NCBI GenBank assembly: GCA_910587465.1
Contig: CAJUMS010000003.1
Span: 1-64,000 of the forward strand
Source: an uncultured Oscillospiraceae bacterium
GTDB lineage: Bacteria > Bacillota > Clostridia > Oscillospirales > Ruminococcaceae
Direction: 5' to 3'
DNA length: 64,000 nucleotides
The position numbers were made by a program, and so were the translations under genes. The notes below the pieces were generated by a model. That model was not told the DNA's origin. It saw nothing but the letters and a program-made list of their open reading frames with translations, and ran no database searches. This document shows positions 43,913 to 52,907 of this stretch, in pieces (position 1 is the stretch's first letter; each line of letters opens with the position of its first letter).

Positions 43913-44785
43913 TTATTTCCCGAATATTGAAGCGATTGTCGCTCCCGAAGCGTGCTCCCAGATACCGCCGAGAATACAAAGTATTCCGATAAGCAACGTA
44001 TATACCCCGAATATTTTGAAACGATCACGGTCGAGCAACCACTTGACAAGCTTTATCGCCAGAAATCCGACGACCGCTGCGACAACGAATCCAATTCCAA
44101 GCGCCACCCAATCGAGTTGCATATCGGACTTCAGCGCGTCGCCGATCTCGAGGACGCTGCCGCCGAGTATCGCGGGAATGCCGAGGATAAACGCGAACGT
44201 GACCGCGGTGTTCTTCTCCAGTCCGCAGAACAATCCAGCCGCCGTTGTCGAACCCGAGCGCGAAACTCCCGGGAACAGCGCAACGCACTGGAACAGTCCC
44301 ACCGTGACTGCGTCCTTGACCTTTATCTGCTCGCCTGTTTTCGTGCCGTTATTGCACTTATCCGAGAGGAACAGCAGCACCGCCGTAAACAGGAATGCAA
44401 TCCCCTCGAAAATGATATCGCCGTCCCCCTGACGCGCCGTGAAAAAGTCCTTGACAAAGTACACGGGAACCAATATCAGCGTGGCGATTATCACCATAAA
44501 CACCATTCTGCGGTCGGAATTCATATCGCGCCACGAAAACTTTCCCGTGAAAATATCAGCGAACATAAGGAAAAATTCCTTTATCATTCCCAATATCGTC
44601 CTCCAAAACGCTGCAAACACCGCCACAAGCGTTCCCAAATGGAGCACTATCGACAGTATCAGCGCCGTCTCCCCCGAATAACCCGTAATATGCTGAACCA
44701 CCGAGAGATGTCCCGAACTGGACACGGGCAAAAACTCCGTCAAACCCTGTATTATTGCTTGAATTATTACATTTATGTAGTCCAT
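43913..44785 (-). CDS. uppP: undecaprenyl-diphosphatase
   Basis: Start at 44785 follows AAAGGGGAATATT. The 290-aa membrane protein has the BacA/UppP signatures QGLTEFLPVSSSGHLSVV (N-terminal, with catalytic Glu and Ser/His) and PGVSRSGSTTAAGL (second, PGxSRSG), and about eight membrane helices. It dephosphorylates undecaprenyl pyrophosphate to recycle the lipid carrier for peptidoglycan synthesis and gives bacitracin tolerance. It lies 42 bp upstream of ftsK. Confidence 0.95.
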   Translation of the reverse strand: MDYINVIIQAIIQGLTEFLPVSSSGHLSVVQHITGYSGETALILSIVLHLGTLVAVFAAFWRTILGMIKEFFLMFADIFTGKFSWRDMNSDRRMVFMVIIATLILVPVYFVKDFFTARQGDGDIIFEGIAFLFTAVLLFLSDKCNNGTKTGEQIKVKDAVTVGLFQCVALFPGVSRSGSTTAAGLFCGLEKNTAVTFAFILGIPAILGGSVLEIGDALKSDMQLDWVALGIGFVVAAVVGFLAIKLVKWLLDRDRFKIFGVYTLLIGILCILGGIWEHASGATIASIFGK

Positions 44786-44834
44786 AATATTCCCCTTTAT
44801 ATGTACCCCCGGCGGATAACCGCCGAGGTTTAAT

Positions 44835-44972
44835 TCAGTTTCCGTTAAAAAGCATTGTCCGCATCGCTTCAAACGCCATTACACTCTTTATAGGATCGTC
44901 AAGCTTTTCCTCAGTATTCTGGCGCTCGGGCTCCGCAAAGACCTCGTTAAGATCAACGATAGTGTGCATCAT
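44835..44972 (-). CDS. YlzJ-like 45-aa protein
   Basis: Two adjacent ATGs (44972 and 44969) overlap the stop of tepA and follow GGAGTGGTGAAAG. The 45-aa product starts [16 protein letters not shown] and is acidic in its first half. In Bacillus the small gene ylzJ lies between tepA and spoIIIE; position, size and the N-terminal pattern support a YlzJ-like assignment. Function unknown. Confidence 0.65.
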   Translation of the reverse strand: MMHTIVDLNEVFAEPERQNTEEKLDDPIKSVMAFEAMRTMLFNGN

Positions 44973-45832
44973 CTTTCACCACTCCAATCTCCCAATCTCA
45001 TATCGCCGCGCGTGAGCTTGCCGTTGGCTTCGCTTACGACCGCAGCGGCGGACTTGGGTTTTCTTCCGCGCTTGGCGGGAGCGGTGTTTTTTGTCGTCCG
45101 AGCGGTCTTTCCTGCTGAGGTCTTCCGCACAGACGACTTTTCCTTCGGTAACTTCTTGTCCTTTTCGATCAGCTTATACAGGCACTTCACCGCGTCAGAC
45201 AGTGAGCCGAGACGGTCTATCAGCCCCTCCTTGACCGCTGCCTTGCCCTCAAGCACCGTACCTACGTCGAGCACCAACTCGTCGCGCTCCATCATAAGTT
45301 CCTTGAAGCGTTCGGGGCGCATTTTGCTGTTTGAGGTAACAAAGCGCGTTATACGCTCCTGCATTTTCTCGAAGTAGTGCATAGTCTGCGGAACACCCAA
45401 CATCATGCCGTTCATTCGCACGGGGTGTATCGTCATGGTCGCCGATGGCACGATAAAGCTCTGCTTTGCCGATACGGCAAGCGGCACGCCTATCGAATGT
45501 CCGCCGCCCACGACAATGGACACGGTAGGCTTCGACATACCCGCAATAAGCTCCGCGATAGCCAGACCCGCTTCCACGTCGCCGCCGACGGTATTCAGCA
45601 CGATGAGCAAGCCCTCGATAGTGCTGTCCTCCTCGATAGCAATAAGCGCGGGAATGATGTGCTCATACTTGGTGGTCTTATTTTGCGGCGGCAGAATGTA
45701 ATGACCCTCGACCTGCCCGATTATTGACAGACAATGAATATTGTGCAAAGCATTGCTTGCCGCAACAATGCCCGTATCTATGATCTGTTGATTCTGCTCC
45801 TCTGAAAAAGGAGCGCTGCTTTCATCACTCAT
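44969..45832 (-). CDS. tepA: ClpP-family translocation-enhancing protease TepA with basic tail
   Basis: Start at 45832 follows AAGGAGAACGTTT; longer in-frame starts cross the promoter. The 287-aa protein has the ClpP/crotonase-like serine-protease fold: [20 protein letters not shown], the nucleophile region [14 protein letters not shown] and the active-site His in [11 protein letters not shown]. Compared with Bacillus TepA (about 245 aa) it carries an extra C-terminal Lys/Ala-rich tail ([20 protein letters not shown]). TepA acts on exported or signal peptides at the membrane. It overlaps the YlzJ-like gene and shares the spoIIIE neighbourhood. Confidence 0.88.
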   Translation of the reverse strand: MSDESSAPFSEEQNQQIIDTGIVAASNALHNIHCLSIIGQVEGHYILPPQNKTTKYEHIIPALIAIEEDSTIEGLLIVLNTVGGDVEAGLAIAELIAGMSKPTVSIVVGGGHSIGVPLAVSAKQSFIVPSATMTIHPVRMNGMMLGVPQTMHYFEKMQERITRFVTSNSKMRPERFKELMMERDELVLDVGTVLEGKAAVKEGLIDRLGSLSDAVKCLYKLIEKDKKLPKEKSSVRKTSAGKTARTTKNTAPAKRGRKPKSAAAVVSEANGKLTRGDMRLGDWSGER

Positions 45833-45998
45833 AAACGTTCTCCTTGATTTAAAAGCAAGCTCCGCCCCGGGCAACAAGTTGCCCCAGCCGAGCGGTATTG
45901 CCCTGCGACGCAAATACGTTGTGTCGTTCTGAGGATTATTATTTCTCAAGAAAAAGCAAATATGCGCAATACACATCATACATAAATATACATTATAC

Positions 45999-46027
45999 AT
46001 TATACCATATCTGTAAATAAATTTCAA
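45999..46027 (-). promoter_or_regulatory. sigma-A promoter of the tepA operon with overlapping dyad
   Basis: Minus strand TTGAAA (46027-46022), 17 nt, TATAAT (46004-45999). AAATTTCAA/TTGAAATTT (46019-46043) is a 9-bp dyad across the -35 box. The leader is about 160 nt. The region 45833-46151 has no gene. Confidence 0.8.
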
Positions 46028-46087
46028 TATTTTTTTGAAATTTACCACTATATTTTGTATATAACTACCGAAATATGCGTAAAAAAC

Positions 46088-46112
46088 GCGGCTCGGAAAG
46101 CTCCCGAGCCGC
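46088..46112 (-). terminator. terminator of the sipL-spoIVA operon
   Basis: 9-bp stem GCGGCTCGG/CCGAGCCGC followed on the minus strand by GTTTTTTACG. Confidence 0.88.
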
Positions 46113-46151
46113 AATATTGAAGGAGGATCACAAAGAACATCAAGACAAGTG

Positions 46152-47627
46152 TCAGAGGATAATACAGATAAGCCCGCCACAGCCGTCGTTGATGATGCGC
46201 TGAATAGTCTCCTGAAGCTTCAGCCGCGCGTCAACGGGCATTCTGTTCAGCTTGTTGTGCAAACCCTCGTTGACAAGATCAGACAGAGATTTCCCGAAAA
46301 TATTACTCTCCCAAATTTTGGTGGGGTTCTCCTCAAAATCGTTGAGCAGATAATTTATCAGCTCCTCGGACTGCTTTTCGCTGCCTACGATAGGGTTTAT
46401 CTCGGTCGTAATATTCGCGCTCATCATATGAATTGAGGGCGCAGAGGCTTTCAAGCGCACGCCGTATTTGCCGCCCTGCTTGATTATCTCCGGCTCCTCA
46501 AGCGTGAGTTCGTCCATCTGCGGCAATACAATACCGTATCCCGTCGCCTCAACCTCCTCGAGAGCATTCCTTACGCGCTCGTACTTACGCTTGATACTCG
46601 CAAGCTCTATCATGCACGGCATAAGGTCGTTTTCGCCGTTGAGTTCAAGACCCGTAGCCTCGCCGAGTATCTTGTAGAACAGCTCGTTTTGCAGCATAAT
46701 GTCGATTATGCCCGAACCAGTTCCCAGATCCAACTCTTCCGCGACGGCTCGTTTAACGAACTCGCAGTCCGAGATAGCGTCGGCGGCGGTCTTTACATCG
46801 TTGATACCTACAATATCCGCGGCGGCAGCCTTGATACAGCCGAACACGTCCTTTTTCAGCCAGTGCTCCTTGTCGAGCGCGGTTATCCAGCGCGGCATAC
46901 GTATCTTGACCTCGCGCACGGGGAACTTCAGCAGCACCGCGCCGAGTATCTCCCGAATGCCATCCTCGTCAAGATCGACGCAGTTTACAGGAATAACGTC
47001 CGTTCCGTACTTCCCGCAAAGCTCCTCCGCGAGCGCGCGGCTCTCGGCGCTTTTCGGGTCGCCGCAGTTCAGCAGTACGACGAACGGCTTATTTATCTCA
47101 TTAAGCTCCGAGATAATGCGCTCCTCCGCCTCCTCGTACTCCTCGCGCGGGATATCGGTAATGCTGCCGTCGGTAGTCACGACAATACCTATCGTGGAGT
47201 GATCTGTGATAACCTTGCGTGTGCCGACCTCCGCCGCCATATTGAACGGTATCTCCTCCTCAAACCATGGCGTCATCACCATTCGCGGAGCCTCGTTCTC
47301 TATGTAGCCGATCGCGCTGGGGACTATATATCCCACGCAGTCGATAAGCCGCACATTCATCTTGACGCCGTCCTCAAGCTCGATAGCGACAGCCTCCTCG
47401 GGCACGAACTTTGGTTCGGTGGTCATTATCGTCTTGCCCGCCGAGGACTGCGGCAGCTCGTCGTTAGCGCGCTCGCGACGGAATTCGTCCGGGATATTCG
47501 GGATAACAAGGCTGTTCATAAATCGGCTGATAAACGTTGACTTTCCCGAACGCACGGGTCCCACAACGCCGAGGTAAATATTGCCGTCGGTACGTCTTGC
47601 GATGTCTGAATAAATTGAATGGTTCAT
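46152..47627 (-). CDS. spoIVA: stage IV sporulation protein A (spore coat morphogenetic ATPase)
   Basis: The 491-aa protein has a TRAFAC-like Walker A GPVRSGKS (residues 23-30) in [20 protein letters not shown], the [11 protein letters not shown]3-like region, and the conserved C-terminal end [10 protein letters not shown]. It polymerises by ATP hydrolysis on the forespore surface and builds the basement layer of the spore coat. Length matches Bacillus SpoIVA (492 aa). The ATG at 47627 gives the standard N-terminus; a GTG 12 nt upstream abuts the ribosome-binding site. It lies 18 bp downstream of the SipL-like gene, its expected partner. Confidence 0.95.
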   Translation of the reverse strand: MNHSIYSDIARRTDGNIYLGVVGPVRSGKSTFISRFMNSLVIPNIPDEFRRERANDELPQSSAGKTIMTTEPKFVPEEAVAIELEDGVKMNVRLIDCVGYIVPSAIGYIENEAPRMVMTPWFEEEIPFNMAAEVGTRKVITDHSTIGIVVTTDGSITDIPREEYEEAEERIISELNEINKPFVVLLNCGDPKSAESRALAEELCGKYGTDVIPVNCVDLDEDGIREILGAVLLKFPVREVKIRMPRWITALDKEHWLKKDVFGCIKAAAADIVGINDVKTAADAISDCEFVKRAVAEELDLGTGSGIIDIMLQNELFYKILGEATGLELNGENDLMPCMIELASIKRKYERVRNALEEVEATGYGIVLPQMDELTLEEPEIIKQGGKYGVRLKASAPSIHMMSANITTEINPIVGSEKQSEELINYLLNDFEENPTKIWESNIFGKSLSDLVNEGLHNKLNRMPVDARLKLQETIQRIINDGCGGLICIIL

Positions 47628-47645
47628 ATTTCTTGTCACGCTCCT

Positions 47646-49184
47646 TTATACTGTTGGAATGAGGATCATGCCCGAAAGCGGCGCGTCGCAGTCCTCTATC
47701 TCATTTTCCTCCATAAGCGCCTTTACGGTGGTGTTGTAGCGCTTGGCAATGCTCCAGCAGTCGGAGGAATCGTCCGTGTAGCATATCCTGAGCGCGAATT
47801 CGTCCGATTTGTCCTTGGGCTTATCCTCGCGGACAGTTACGGTATTTATCGCCTCAACGGGCTTGGTATTGTGAAGACTTGCCGTGAAATCAAGCGTTGT
47901 CGTAAGCTCAAGACAACCATCGGGCTTTATTGAAAACCCCGTATCGGTAACCATGACGTTGAAATCAACGATAGTGTCCTGCGTGACATTTGCCGCGGGA
48001 ATGACCTGCTCGACAGCCTCCTGCTTTTCGCAGAAGAACGGCACGCCGTCAACATTAGAGCCGAACGCCCTGCAATACAGCTGACCCGTAAGAACAAGCT
48101 CGCTGTCCGATCTCGGACGGCAGACGGGATTTTTCAGCTCGCTGGAAACGTCCCAGACGGAGCGTATCTCCTCTTTATCGGTGGAAAGCTCGGTGCGGAC
48201 GGAGAGATTTTGCGCGATCACCCGCGGCTCGGTCGCAAGTTTGAGCTGATTTGCCGTGAATTCTGTCTCGTAATCGGTGGAGTAAACGTCGGTCGCGATA
48301 CGCGCGGTCTCCTCAAGCTGTGCGCGGACACGGCATTCTACCAAAAGCTCGCAGGAAATGATTCCGCTGTCGGGCTTGGGGATAAGCTCGCAGTTCATCA
48401 CGCCAATCTCGGGAAACGTTCTGTGCGTGTCGGTAATACCGTTTATGTCGAGAATAGCGCTGACGGGTATATCCGCGGACATTTTCTCCGTTTCGGAGCA
48501 GCCATTAGTCTCGGGGTTGAAGATACCGTACAGCGCGTTGACCGTAATTGAGCCTTTAAGCACTGCCTTATCGGCAATAACTCGCAGATCTGTTATCTTT
48601 GGTACGGTATCGCATTGCAGAATAAAGGCGATACCCGAAGCGCCGGTTTCTATTTCTTCACGGACTATCATCTGCTTATCAGCGCAGAGCGTCTCGCCGC
48701 AGCAGGTCATCTCTCGGGTGCGCACCTGTAATCCCTCGGGAATATCGGGCAGCGAGTACTCCACGCTTGCCGACGCCCTGATACGGCAGCTCACCGCTCC
48801 GCGAACGTCGATCCTGCGCGGGCTGACCGCGCGGCAGTTGCAGTAATCGGTCTTCATCTGCAAAGATACTATCGGCTCGGCGGCAATTCCTTTGCGGCTC
48901 ATATCGACGGTTTTCGAGTAAGTGTAGCGCTGATCCACGCAATGTACGTCGGTGCTGTTCTCGGCGAGATAGAGCACCTTTATATACACTACCCCGTCAA
49001 TATTCAGCTTGCCGTCCGCGGAAACGCTGTACGAAACGATCTTCGGCGTTAATGTGCAGGACAGTATCTTGAAAATATCGGGACAGTAATCGGGCAGAAC
49101 ATAGTCCAGTTCAACGCCCTGCTCCGACTGACCGTCGAAAACGGTCTCGTCGATATGTACGGCTGACTTGGTAATTTCTTCCAT
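47646..49184 (-). CDS. sipL: SipL-like DUF3794/LysM protein, partner of SpoIVA
   Basis: The 512-aa protein has repeated SPOCS/DUF3794 domains (for example VFDGQSEQGVELDYVLPDYC at the N-terminus, and further units near 170-300 and 320-440) and a C-terminal LysM domain (CWSIAKRYNTTVKALMEENE, ending MILIPTV). This is the architecture of Clostridioides difficile SipL, which binds SpoIVA through its LysM domain and is needed for coat encasement. Here it is the first gene of an operon with spoIVA, and a sigma-E-like promoter stands upstream. Start 49184 follows AAAGGAGGATCACT. Confidence 0.9.
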   Translation of the reverse strand: MEEITKSAVHIDETVFDGQSEQGVELDYVLPDYCPDIFKILSCTLTPKIVSYSVSADGKLNIDGVVYIKVLYLAENSTDVHCVDQRYTYSKTVDMSRKGIAAEPIVSLQMKTDYCNCRAVSPRRIDVRGAVSCRIRASASVEYSLPDIPEGLQVRTREMTCCGETLCADKQMIVREEIETGASGIAFILQCDTVPKITDLRVIADKAVLKGSITVNALYGIFNPETNGCSETEKMSADIPVSAILDINGITDTHRTFPEIGVMNCELIPKPDSGIISCELLVECRVRAQLEETARIATDVYSTDYETEFTANQLKLATEPRVIAQNLSVRTELSTDKEEIRSVWDVSSELKNPVCRPRSDSELVLTGQLYCRAFGSNVDGVPFFCEKQEAVEQVIPAANVTQDTIVDFNVMVTDTGFSIKPDGCLELTTTLDFTASLHNTKPVEAINTVTVREDKPKDKSDEFALRICYTDDSSDCWSIAKRYNTTVKALMEENEIEDCDAPLSGMILIPTV

Positions 49185-49225
49185 AGTGATCCTCCTTTAG
49201 CGGTGTATATAAGTTTTTCAATTGT

Positions 49226-49254
49226 ATTGTATGCTTGTTTGGAGGCAAGTATGA
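49226..49254 (-). promoter_or_regulatory. candidate sigma-E promoter of sipL-spoIVA
   Basis: On the minus strand CATACAAT (49233-49226) is a perfect mother-cell sigma-E -10 element, with TCATACTT (49254-49247) 13 nt upstream matching the -35 pattern. This fits the known mother-cell expression of both genes. Confidence 0.65.
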
Positions 49255-49287
49255 TAGTTTGGACATTTTTGTAAGATAAAATTTCCA

Positions 49288-49316
49288 TTGACAACGGGAA
49301 GCGTTTATGATATAAT
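49288..49316 (+). promoter_or_regulatory. consensus sigma-A promoter of the PerR-like gene
   Basis: TTGACA (49288-49293), 17 nt, TATAAT (49311-49316), about 35 nt before the start codon. Confidence 0.9.
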
Positions 49317-49336
49317 ATCAGTAACAATTACTGATA
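49316..49336. promoter_or_regulatory. candidate auto-operator of the Fur/PerR-like regulator
   Basis: TATCAGTAA, CAA, TTACTGATA: a perfect 9-bp dyad from the end of the -10 box across the start of transcription, the usual position for a Fur-family autorepressor site. Confidence 0.65.
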
Positions 49337-49350
49337 AGGCGGTATGAAAA

Positions 49351-49749
49351 TTGACGGTCACGGCTATAAGGAAGTTTTCGCGGCAGCGCGAGCTTATCTA
49401 CAATCAGGTAAAAGATTACCCCGTTCACCCGACGGCTGAGGAGGTTTACACTGTGCTGAAAAAAGACCACCCCACTCTCAGCATGGGCACGGTATACCGA
49501 AACCTAAATCTGCTGTCGGAGATGGGAATGCTCCGAAAGATACATATTGACAACTCCCCCGAGCGCTTTGACGCACGCACCGACAGCCATTGTCATCTGC
49601 TGTGCGGACAGTGCGGTAGAGTGTTCGATATTGAGGGCGTTCTGCCCGAGGGGATAGAGAACCGCGTTTTCGAGCGGCACGGACATCTCGTCACCGAGAC
49701 TGCGCTTAATTTTAAAGGTATATGCCGCAATTGCGCGGAGGATAAATAA
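49351..49749 (+). CDS. Fur-family regulator, PerR-like
   Basis: TTG 49351 is used as start, 8 nt after AAGGCGG; a nearby ATG (49344) is out of frame. The 132-aa protein has the winged helix (HPTAEEVYTVLKKDHPTLSM, GTVYRNLNLLSEMGMLRKI) and metal sites: the His/Asp/Glu-rich FDARTDSHCHLLC loop and structural zinc CxxC pairs (CGQC and CRNC). PerR-type proteins sense peroxide through metal-catalysed His oxidation. It stands alone between its promoter and terminator and probably represses itself through the dyad at 49316-49336. Confidence 0.88.
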   Translation: MTVTAIRKFSRQRELIYNQVKDYPVHPTAEEVYTVLKKDHPTLSMGTVYRNLNLLSEMGMLRKIHIDNSPERFDARTDSHCHLLCGQCGRVFDIEGVLPEGIENRVFERHGHLVTETALNFKGICRNCAEDK

Positions 49750-49753
49750 AAAA

Positions 49754-49788
49754 AGAGAGCCTGCTTTTTTTACAGGCTCTCTCATTTT
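49754..49788 (+). terminator. terminator of the PerR-like gene
   Basis: 10-bp stem AGAGAGCCTG/CAGGCTCTCT followed by CATTTTTTG. Confidence 0.9.
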
Positions 49789-49801
49789 TTGTTTGCCGCC
49801 G

Positions 49802-49990
49802 TCAGATAAACGCAAACAGCAAAGTTACGGCGCTCACTCCGAGCATGCAGACTATCGCGACGATATCCACAAGCCTGTTGGAGTTTTCCTTTTTGATGAC
49901 GGGGTACTCGCGGATACATTCAAGCGCGCCGTCTTTGAGCGTATGTAACTTAGCCGTTATACGGCGGAAATTTGGTTTATTTTTTCGCAT
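49802..49990 (-). CDS. 62-aa membrane protein downstream of the pilin-like gene
   Basis: Start at 49990 follows GAAAGGGTGCATATCA. The product has a basic soluble N-terminal half (MRKNKPNFRRITAKLHTLKD) and one C-terminal transmembrane helix (IVAIVCMLGVSAVTLLFAFI). It lies 25 bp downstream of the prepilin-like gene in the same direction and may be co-transcribed. No family is recognised. Confidence 0.65.
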   Translation of the reverse strand: MRKNKPNFRRITAKLHTLKDGALECIREYPVIKKENSNRLVDIVAIVCMLGVSAVTLLFAFI

Positions 49991-50015
49991 TGATATGCAC
50001 CCTTTCAGTGGTTAA

Positions 50016-50585
50016 TTAACCTTTGCCGTCTCCGCCGTCAGCATCTGGCTTAGCATCTGGCTTAGCATCTGCCTTAGCAGGAGCATCACCTGTCTGCACC
50101 ATATCACCGGCAACAATATCAGCAAGTTTTATTCCCTTAACTGTATCACCTGCTTTTCCGGCACCAACCATACCGTTGTTCATATCCCAGTGAGCGATAA
50201 AAGCTCCTTCCTGATATTCAACTACAGAAACTTCACCTTTATCGTTGATTTTAACCAATGCTTTTTTGTCACCGCCCAATTCGGGAATCTGCTTTTTAAT
50301 GTACTCTGCCATTGTCTGTTCGGGATTACCATCATCCATATCAACCTTTACAACAGGCGTACAGAGCTTGCCTGTCTTGGACATTACCGTAGACGCAAAA
50401 GTCTTAGCCAAGTTCTGAATAGACTGACAGGTGCTTTCCGCGGATCTCTTACGAGAGCTCTCGATTACGCCGGACAGCGTAGGAATAAGGATAGCGGCGA
50501 GAACGCCAATGATCGCGATAACAACGATCAACTCAACGAGCGTAAAGCCCTTTTTGGCTCTGAGAGCCTGAAGTTTCTTTATCAT
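50016..50585 (-). CDS. type IV pilin-like protein (class III signal peptide)
   Basis: Start at 50585 follows AGGAGGTCTTTATT. The 189-aa protein has the prepilin signal KKG/FTLVELIVVIAIIGVLAA with the Glu at position 5 of the mature part, followed by a long helix and a soluble globular domain (about residues 60-165). The C-terminus is a low-complexity ADAKPDAKPDAD tail made by three 12-bp tandem repeats. No pilus ATPase, platform or prepilin peptidase genes are in the window. It is divergent from an XRE regulator and its promoter is embedded in that regulator's likely operators. Confidence 0.85.
   Translation of the reverse strand: MIKKLQALRAKKGFTLVELIVVIAIIGVLAAILIPTLSGVIESSRKRSAESTCQSIQNLAKTFASTVMSKTGKLCTPVVKVDMDDGNPEQTMAEYIKKQIPELGGDKKALVKINDKGEVSVVEYQEGAFIAHWDMNNGMVGAGKAGDTVKGIKLADIVAGDMVQTGDAPAKADAKPDAKPDADGGDGKG
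50040..50075. repeat. three 12-bp tandem repeats in the pilin-like gene
   Basis: AGCATCTGGCTT, AGCATCTGGCTT, AGCATCTGCCTT. Each unit encodes four residues of the Ala-Lys-Pro-Asp tail, so copy number can change without breaking the frame. Confidence 0.9.
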
Positions 50586-50745
50586 AATAAAGACCTCCTG
50601 TAAAAAAATTTTTTCCCGCACAAGGAATTTTGTGCGGGTTTTATATATAACCACGTCGTGGCTATATTCCGCATTGCGCCTTTCGGCGTTTCCCTCTTTT
50701 GCTCATTTTGTATATATTTGAGAATTACTACATTTATGTAGTGTT
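50586..50745 (-). promoter_or_regulatory. structured leader of the pilin-like gene
   Basis: The 160-nt leader holds three hairpins: CGCC-GAAA-GGCG (50677-50688), a CCACG/CGTGG stem (50651-50661) and CCCGCACAA/TTGTGCGGG (50615-50638), the last ending only about 17 nt from the ribosome-binding site. It may act in attenuation or translation control. Confidence 0.5.
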
Positions 50746-50800
50746 TCTAAAGCTATTATACTACACAACGGTAGTTTTGTCAATACTACAAATATGTAGT
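50727..50800. promoter_or_regulatory. three dyad operators between the pilin-like and XRE genes
   Basis: ACTACATTTATGTAGT (50727-50742), ACTACACAACGGTAGT (50760-50775) and ACTACAAATATGTAGT (50785-50800) share the half-site ACTAC/GTAGT. The middle one fills the spacer of the pilin promoter; the third covers the expected -35 region of the XRE gene. This is the layout of a phage-like repressor control region. Confidence 0.75.
50755..50783 (-). promoter_or_regulatory. perfect sigma-A promoter of the pilin-like gene
   Basis: Minus strand TTGACA (50783-50778), 17 nt, TATAAT (50760-50755). Confidence 0.92.
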
Positions 50801-50844
50801 GTGATATAATTTGTACAAAATATTAAAAGAAAGGAAGTTTTTTT

Positions 50845-51069
50845 GTGAAAAATTACTATGAACGAATGCGTGATCTTCGCGAAGACAGCGATCTGCGGCA
50901 GTCGGATATGGCTGATATCCTGGGACTAACCAACCAGCAGGCATATCAGCGATACGAGGCAGGGCGCGCGCTAATGCCAATTCACCTGCTGATCAAAGTC
51001 GCAAAACAATTTGAGGTCTCTCTCGATTATCTATGCGGACTTACCGATGATAAACGCAAATTCTGGTAA
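50845..51069 (+). CDS. XRE-family repressor divergent from the pilin-like gene
   Basis: GTG 50845 follows AAAGGAAG at 7 nt. The 74-aa protein is a single HTH domain: RMRDLREDSDLRQSDMADIL, GLTNQQAYQRYEAGRALMP and the closing FEVSLDYLCGLTDDKR. It probably binds the three ACTAC/GTAGT dyads (50727-50800), turning off the pilin-like gene and itself. Its own -10 box is TATAAT (50805-50810) with a poor -35 that falls inside the third dyad. Confidence 0.88.
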   Translation: MKNYYERMRDLREDSDLRQSDMADILGLTNQQAYQRYEAGRALMPIHLLIKVAKQFEVSLDYLCGLTDDKRKFW

Positions 51070-51106
51070 GCGCATGGACGATCGGGAGATTTTTTTGTCA
51101 AATATC

Positions 51107-51135
51107 TTGTAATTGTGGAACATTTCTGTTATAAT
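51107..51135 (+). promoter_or_regulatory. sigma-A promoter of pyrB
   Basis: TTGTAA (51107-51112), 17 nt, TATAAT (51130-51135). It overlaps an upstream in-frame start, which supports the TTG at 51158. Confidence 0.75.
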
Positions 51136-51157
51136 TGTTGTAACAGAGGTGATTTTT

Positions 51158-52234
51158 TTGAAAAATTTTAACAATCTGGTGGATATGGACGATTATACCG
51201 TTCCGCAGTGGAACGAGATAATCGACCTCGCAGAGAAAATCAAGGCAAACCCTTCGGAATACTCCGAAAAATGCAAAGGGAAAATAATGGCGACACTGTT
51301 CTACGAGCCGTCGACACGCACGCAAATGAGCTTTCAGGCGGCAATGATACGTTTGGGCGGCAATATTATCGGCTTTGACAACCCGAGCAACTCCTCCGTT
51401 GCCAAGGGAGAAAACCTTAAAGACACAATCAAGATTGTCAGCACCTACTCCGATATCCTTGTAATGCGCCACACGCAGGAGGGCTCGGCAAAGGCGGCTG
51501 CGCTTGTCGCGGACTGTCACGTCATCAACGCGGGCGACGGCGGACACCTCCACCCCACCCAGACTCTCACCGACCTGCTTACGCTGAAGTGCGAGCTCGG
51601 TCGTCTGGACAACCTTACCGTGGGTCTCTGCGGCGATTTGAAATACGGCAGGACGGTTCATTCGCTTGTTAAGGCGCTTTCGTGCTATACGAACAACAAA
51701 TTCGTGCTTATCTCCACGCCCGATTTGGCACTGCCGAGCTATATCAAGGACGTTATTAAGGCGCGCGGCTCGGAGTTCACCGAGGTCAACACGATAGACG
51801 AAGCAATCAAAGACCTAGATATGCTGTATATGACGCGTATCCAGCGCGAGCGCTTCGCCGACGACAGCGAATACGAGCGCCAGAAGGATGTGTACTGTCT
51901 CACCAAGGCGAAAATGCAGTACGCACACAAGGACATGATAGTAATGCACCCTCTCCCACGCGTCAACGAGATAGAGGTATCCGTCGACGACGACCCCCGC
52001 GCGGCGTATTTCCGTCAGGCGAACAACGGAATGTACGTCAGAATGGCGCTTATCCTGTACACCATGACCCGCGAGCCGAAGATCAAGCCCCTGCTCGTCG
52101 GCGAGATACATAAGGATATCGCCTGCACCAATCCCAAATGCGTTACTCATACCGAGGAATACCTCCCGCACAGCTTTATTAACCGCGGGGATATTTTGGT
52201 ATGCGAATACTGCGATGAACGAATTCTTTTATAA
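51158..52234 (+). CDS. pyrB: aspartate carbamoyltransferase with C-terminal PyrI-type zinc module
   Basis: TTG 51158 follows AGAGGTGATTTTT. Residues 1-305 are a standard PyrB: FYEPSTRTQMSFQAAM (carbamoyl-phosphate site), MRHTQEGSA, HLHPTQTLTDLL and MHPLPRVNEI. It condenses carbamoyl phosphate with aspartate in pyrimidine synthesis. Residues 316-358 add a module resembling the zinc domain of the regulatory subunit PyrI: Cys 323/328 (CTNPKC) and 349/352 (CEYC). The nucleotide-binding domain of PyrI is absent. A separate PyrI is not seen in the window. An attenuator-like CTGTTA/TAACAG dyad overlaps the promoter. Confidence 0.93.
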   Translation: MKNFNNLVDMDDYTVPQWNEIIDLAEKIKANPSEYSEKCKGKIMATLFYEPSTRTQMSFQAAMIRLGGNIIGFDNPSNSSVAKGENLKDTIKIVSTYSDILVMRHTQEGSAKAAALVADCHVINAGDGGHLHPTQTLTDLLTLKCELGRLDNLTVGLCGDLKYGRTVHSLVKALSCYTNNKFVLISTPDLALPSYIKDVIKARGSEFTEVNTIDEAIKDLDMLYMTRIQRERFADDSEYERQKDVYCLTKAKMQYAHKDMIVMHPLPRVNEIEVSVDDDPRAAYFRQANNGMYVRMALILYTMTREPKIKPLLVGEIHKDIACTNPKCVTHTEEYLPHSFINRGDILVCEYCDERILL

Positions 52235-52271
52235 CAAAACGCCAAGGTCAAGGCGCGTTCATTATAAAAGT

Positions 52272-52311
52272 ATTGCGGTGTCGAGCGAAAGCGCTTGACA
52301 CCGCAATTTTC
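52272..52311. terminator. terminator between pyrB and the convergent membrane-protein gene
   Basis: 11-bp stem ATTGCGGTGTC/GACACCGCAAT with further inner pairing and TTTTCT after it. Confidence 0.88.
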
Positions 52312-52353
52312 TATGAAACGAATTTAAAAAGGCATTGCCATTCTCTGCTTTTT

Positions 52354-52851
52354 TTAGTTGAATGTTATATTAAGCTGCTGTATCAGCTCTTTAATGTCGC
52401 TCATTTGCATTACATAGCATATAAAATGAACAAGGCTCGGGTTTCCGAAAAATATCACTATCCACCCCGACAGCTTGACGGGTCTAGCGATGTGAAAGAA
52501 CAGACCCGAAAACACCAGCGATATCAGGAGCAGTATCCCCTCCGCTATCATCATCACCCCGAAGTCGAGGAACTCCCCCGCAATGCTCACCGCCGCAAGA
52601 GTAAACAAAGATATCATCAGGCGCGGCAAAAAATGCTCCGAGGTATCTATACGCATTATTAGGGTCAGCAATAGCGGCAGCACCCCACACACCGCGAACA
52701 CTATGATATAGCTCCACCTATGCATGAAGTGTATAGCAAGGTCGCCCAGCGCGAACGAGCCGCTTATATACTTATACGCCGCCCAGACCATTATCCCCAC
52801 GGGAAACGCAAGCGAACCGAACAACTCGTATTTTGTGAGTTTGTGTTTCAT
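52354..52851 (-). CDS. multi-pass membrane protein of unknown family
   Basis: Start at 52851 follows CACGGAGGACAG. The 165-aa product has about five hydrophobic segments (residues about 9-26, 46-66, 76-98, 103-121, 128-150) and few charged residues outside the ends. Nothing in it points to a family. It is convergent with pyrB and separated from the SIMPL-domain gene by a terminator, so it is monocistronic. Confidence 0.7.
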   Translation of the reverse strand: MKHKLTKYELFGSLAFPVGIMVWAAYKYISGSFALGDLAIHFMHRWSYIIVFAVCGVLPLLLTLIMRIDTSEHFLPRLMISLFTLAAVSIAGEFLDFGVMMIAEGILLLISLVFSGLFFHIARPVKLSGWIVIFFGNPSLVHFICYVMQMSDIKELIQQLNITFN

Positions 52852-52873
52852 CTGTCCTCCGTGTTTAAGTAAA

Positions 52874-52901
52874 AAGGCTTGCCGTGAATTAAGCAAGCCT
52901 T
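52874..52901 (-). terminator. terminator of the decarboxylase-SIMPL operon
   Basis: 9-bp stem AAGGCTTGC/GCAAGCCTT followed by TTTTACTT on the minus strand. Confidence 0.85.
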
Positions 52902-52907
52902 GATTTG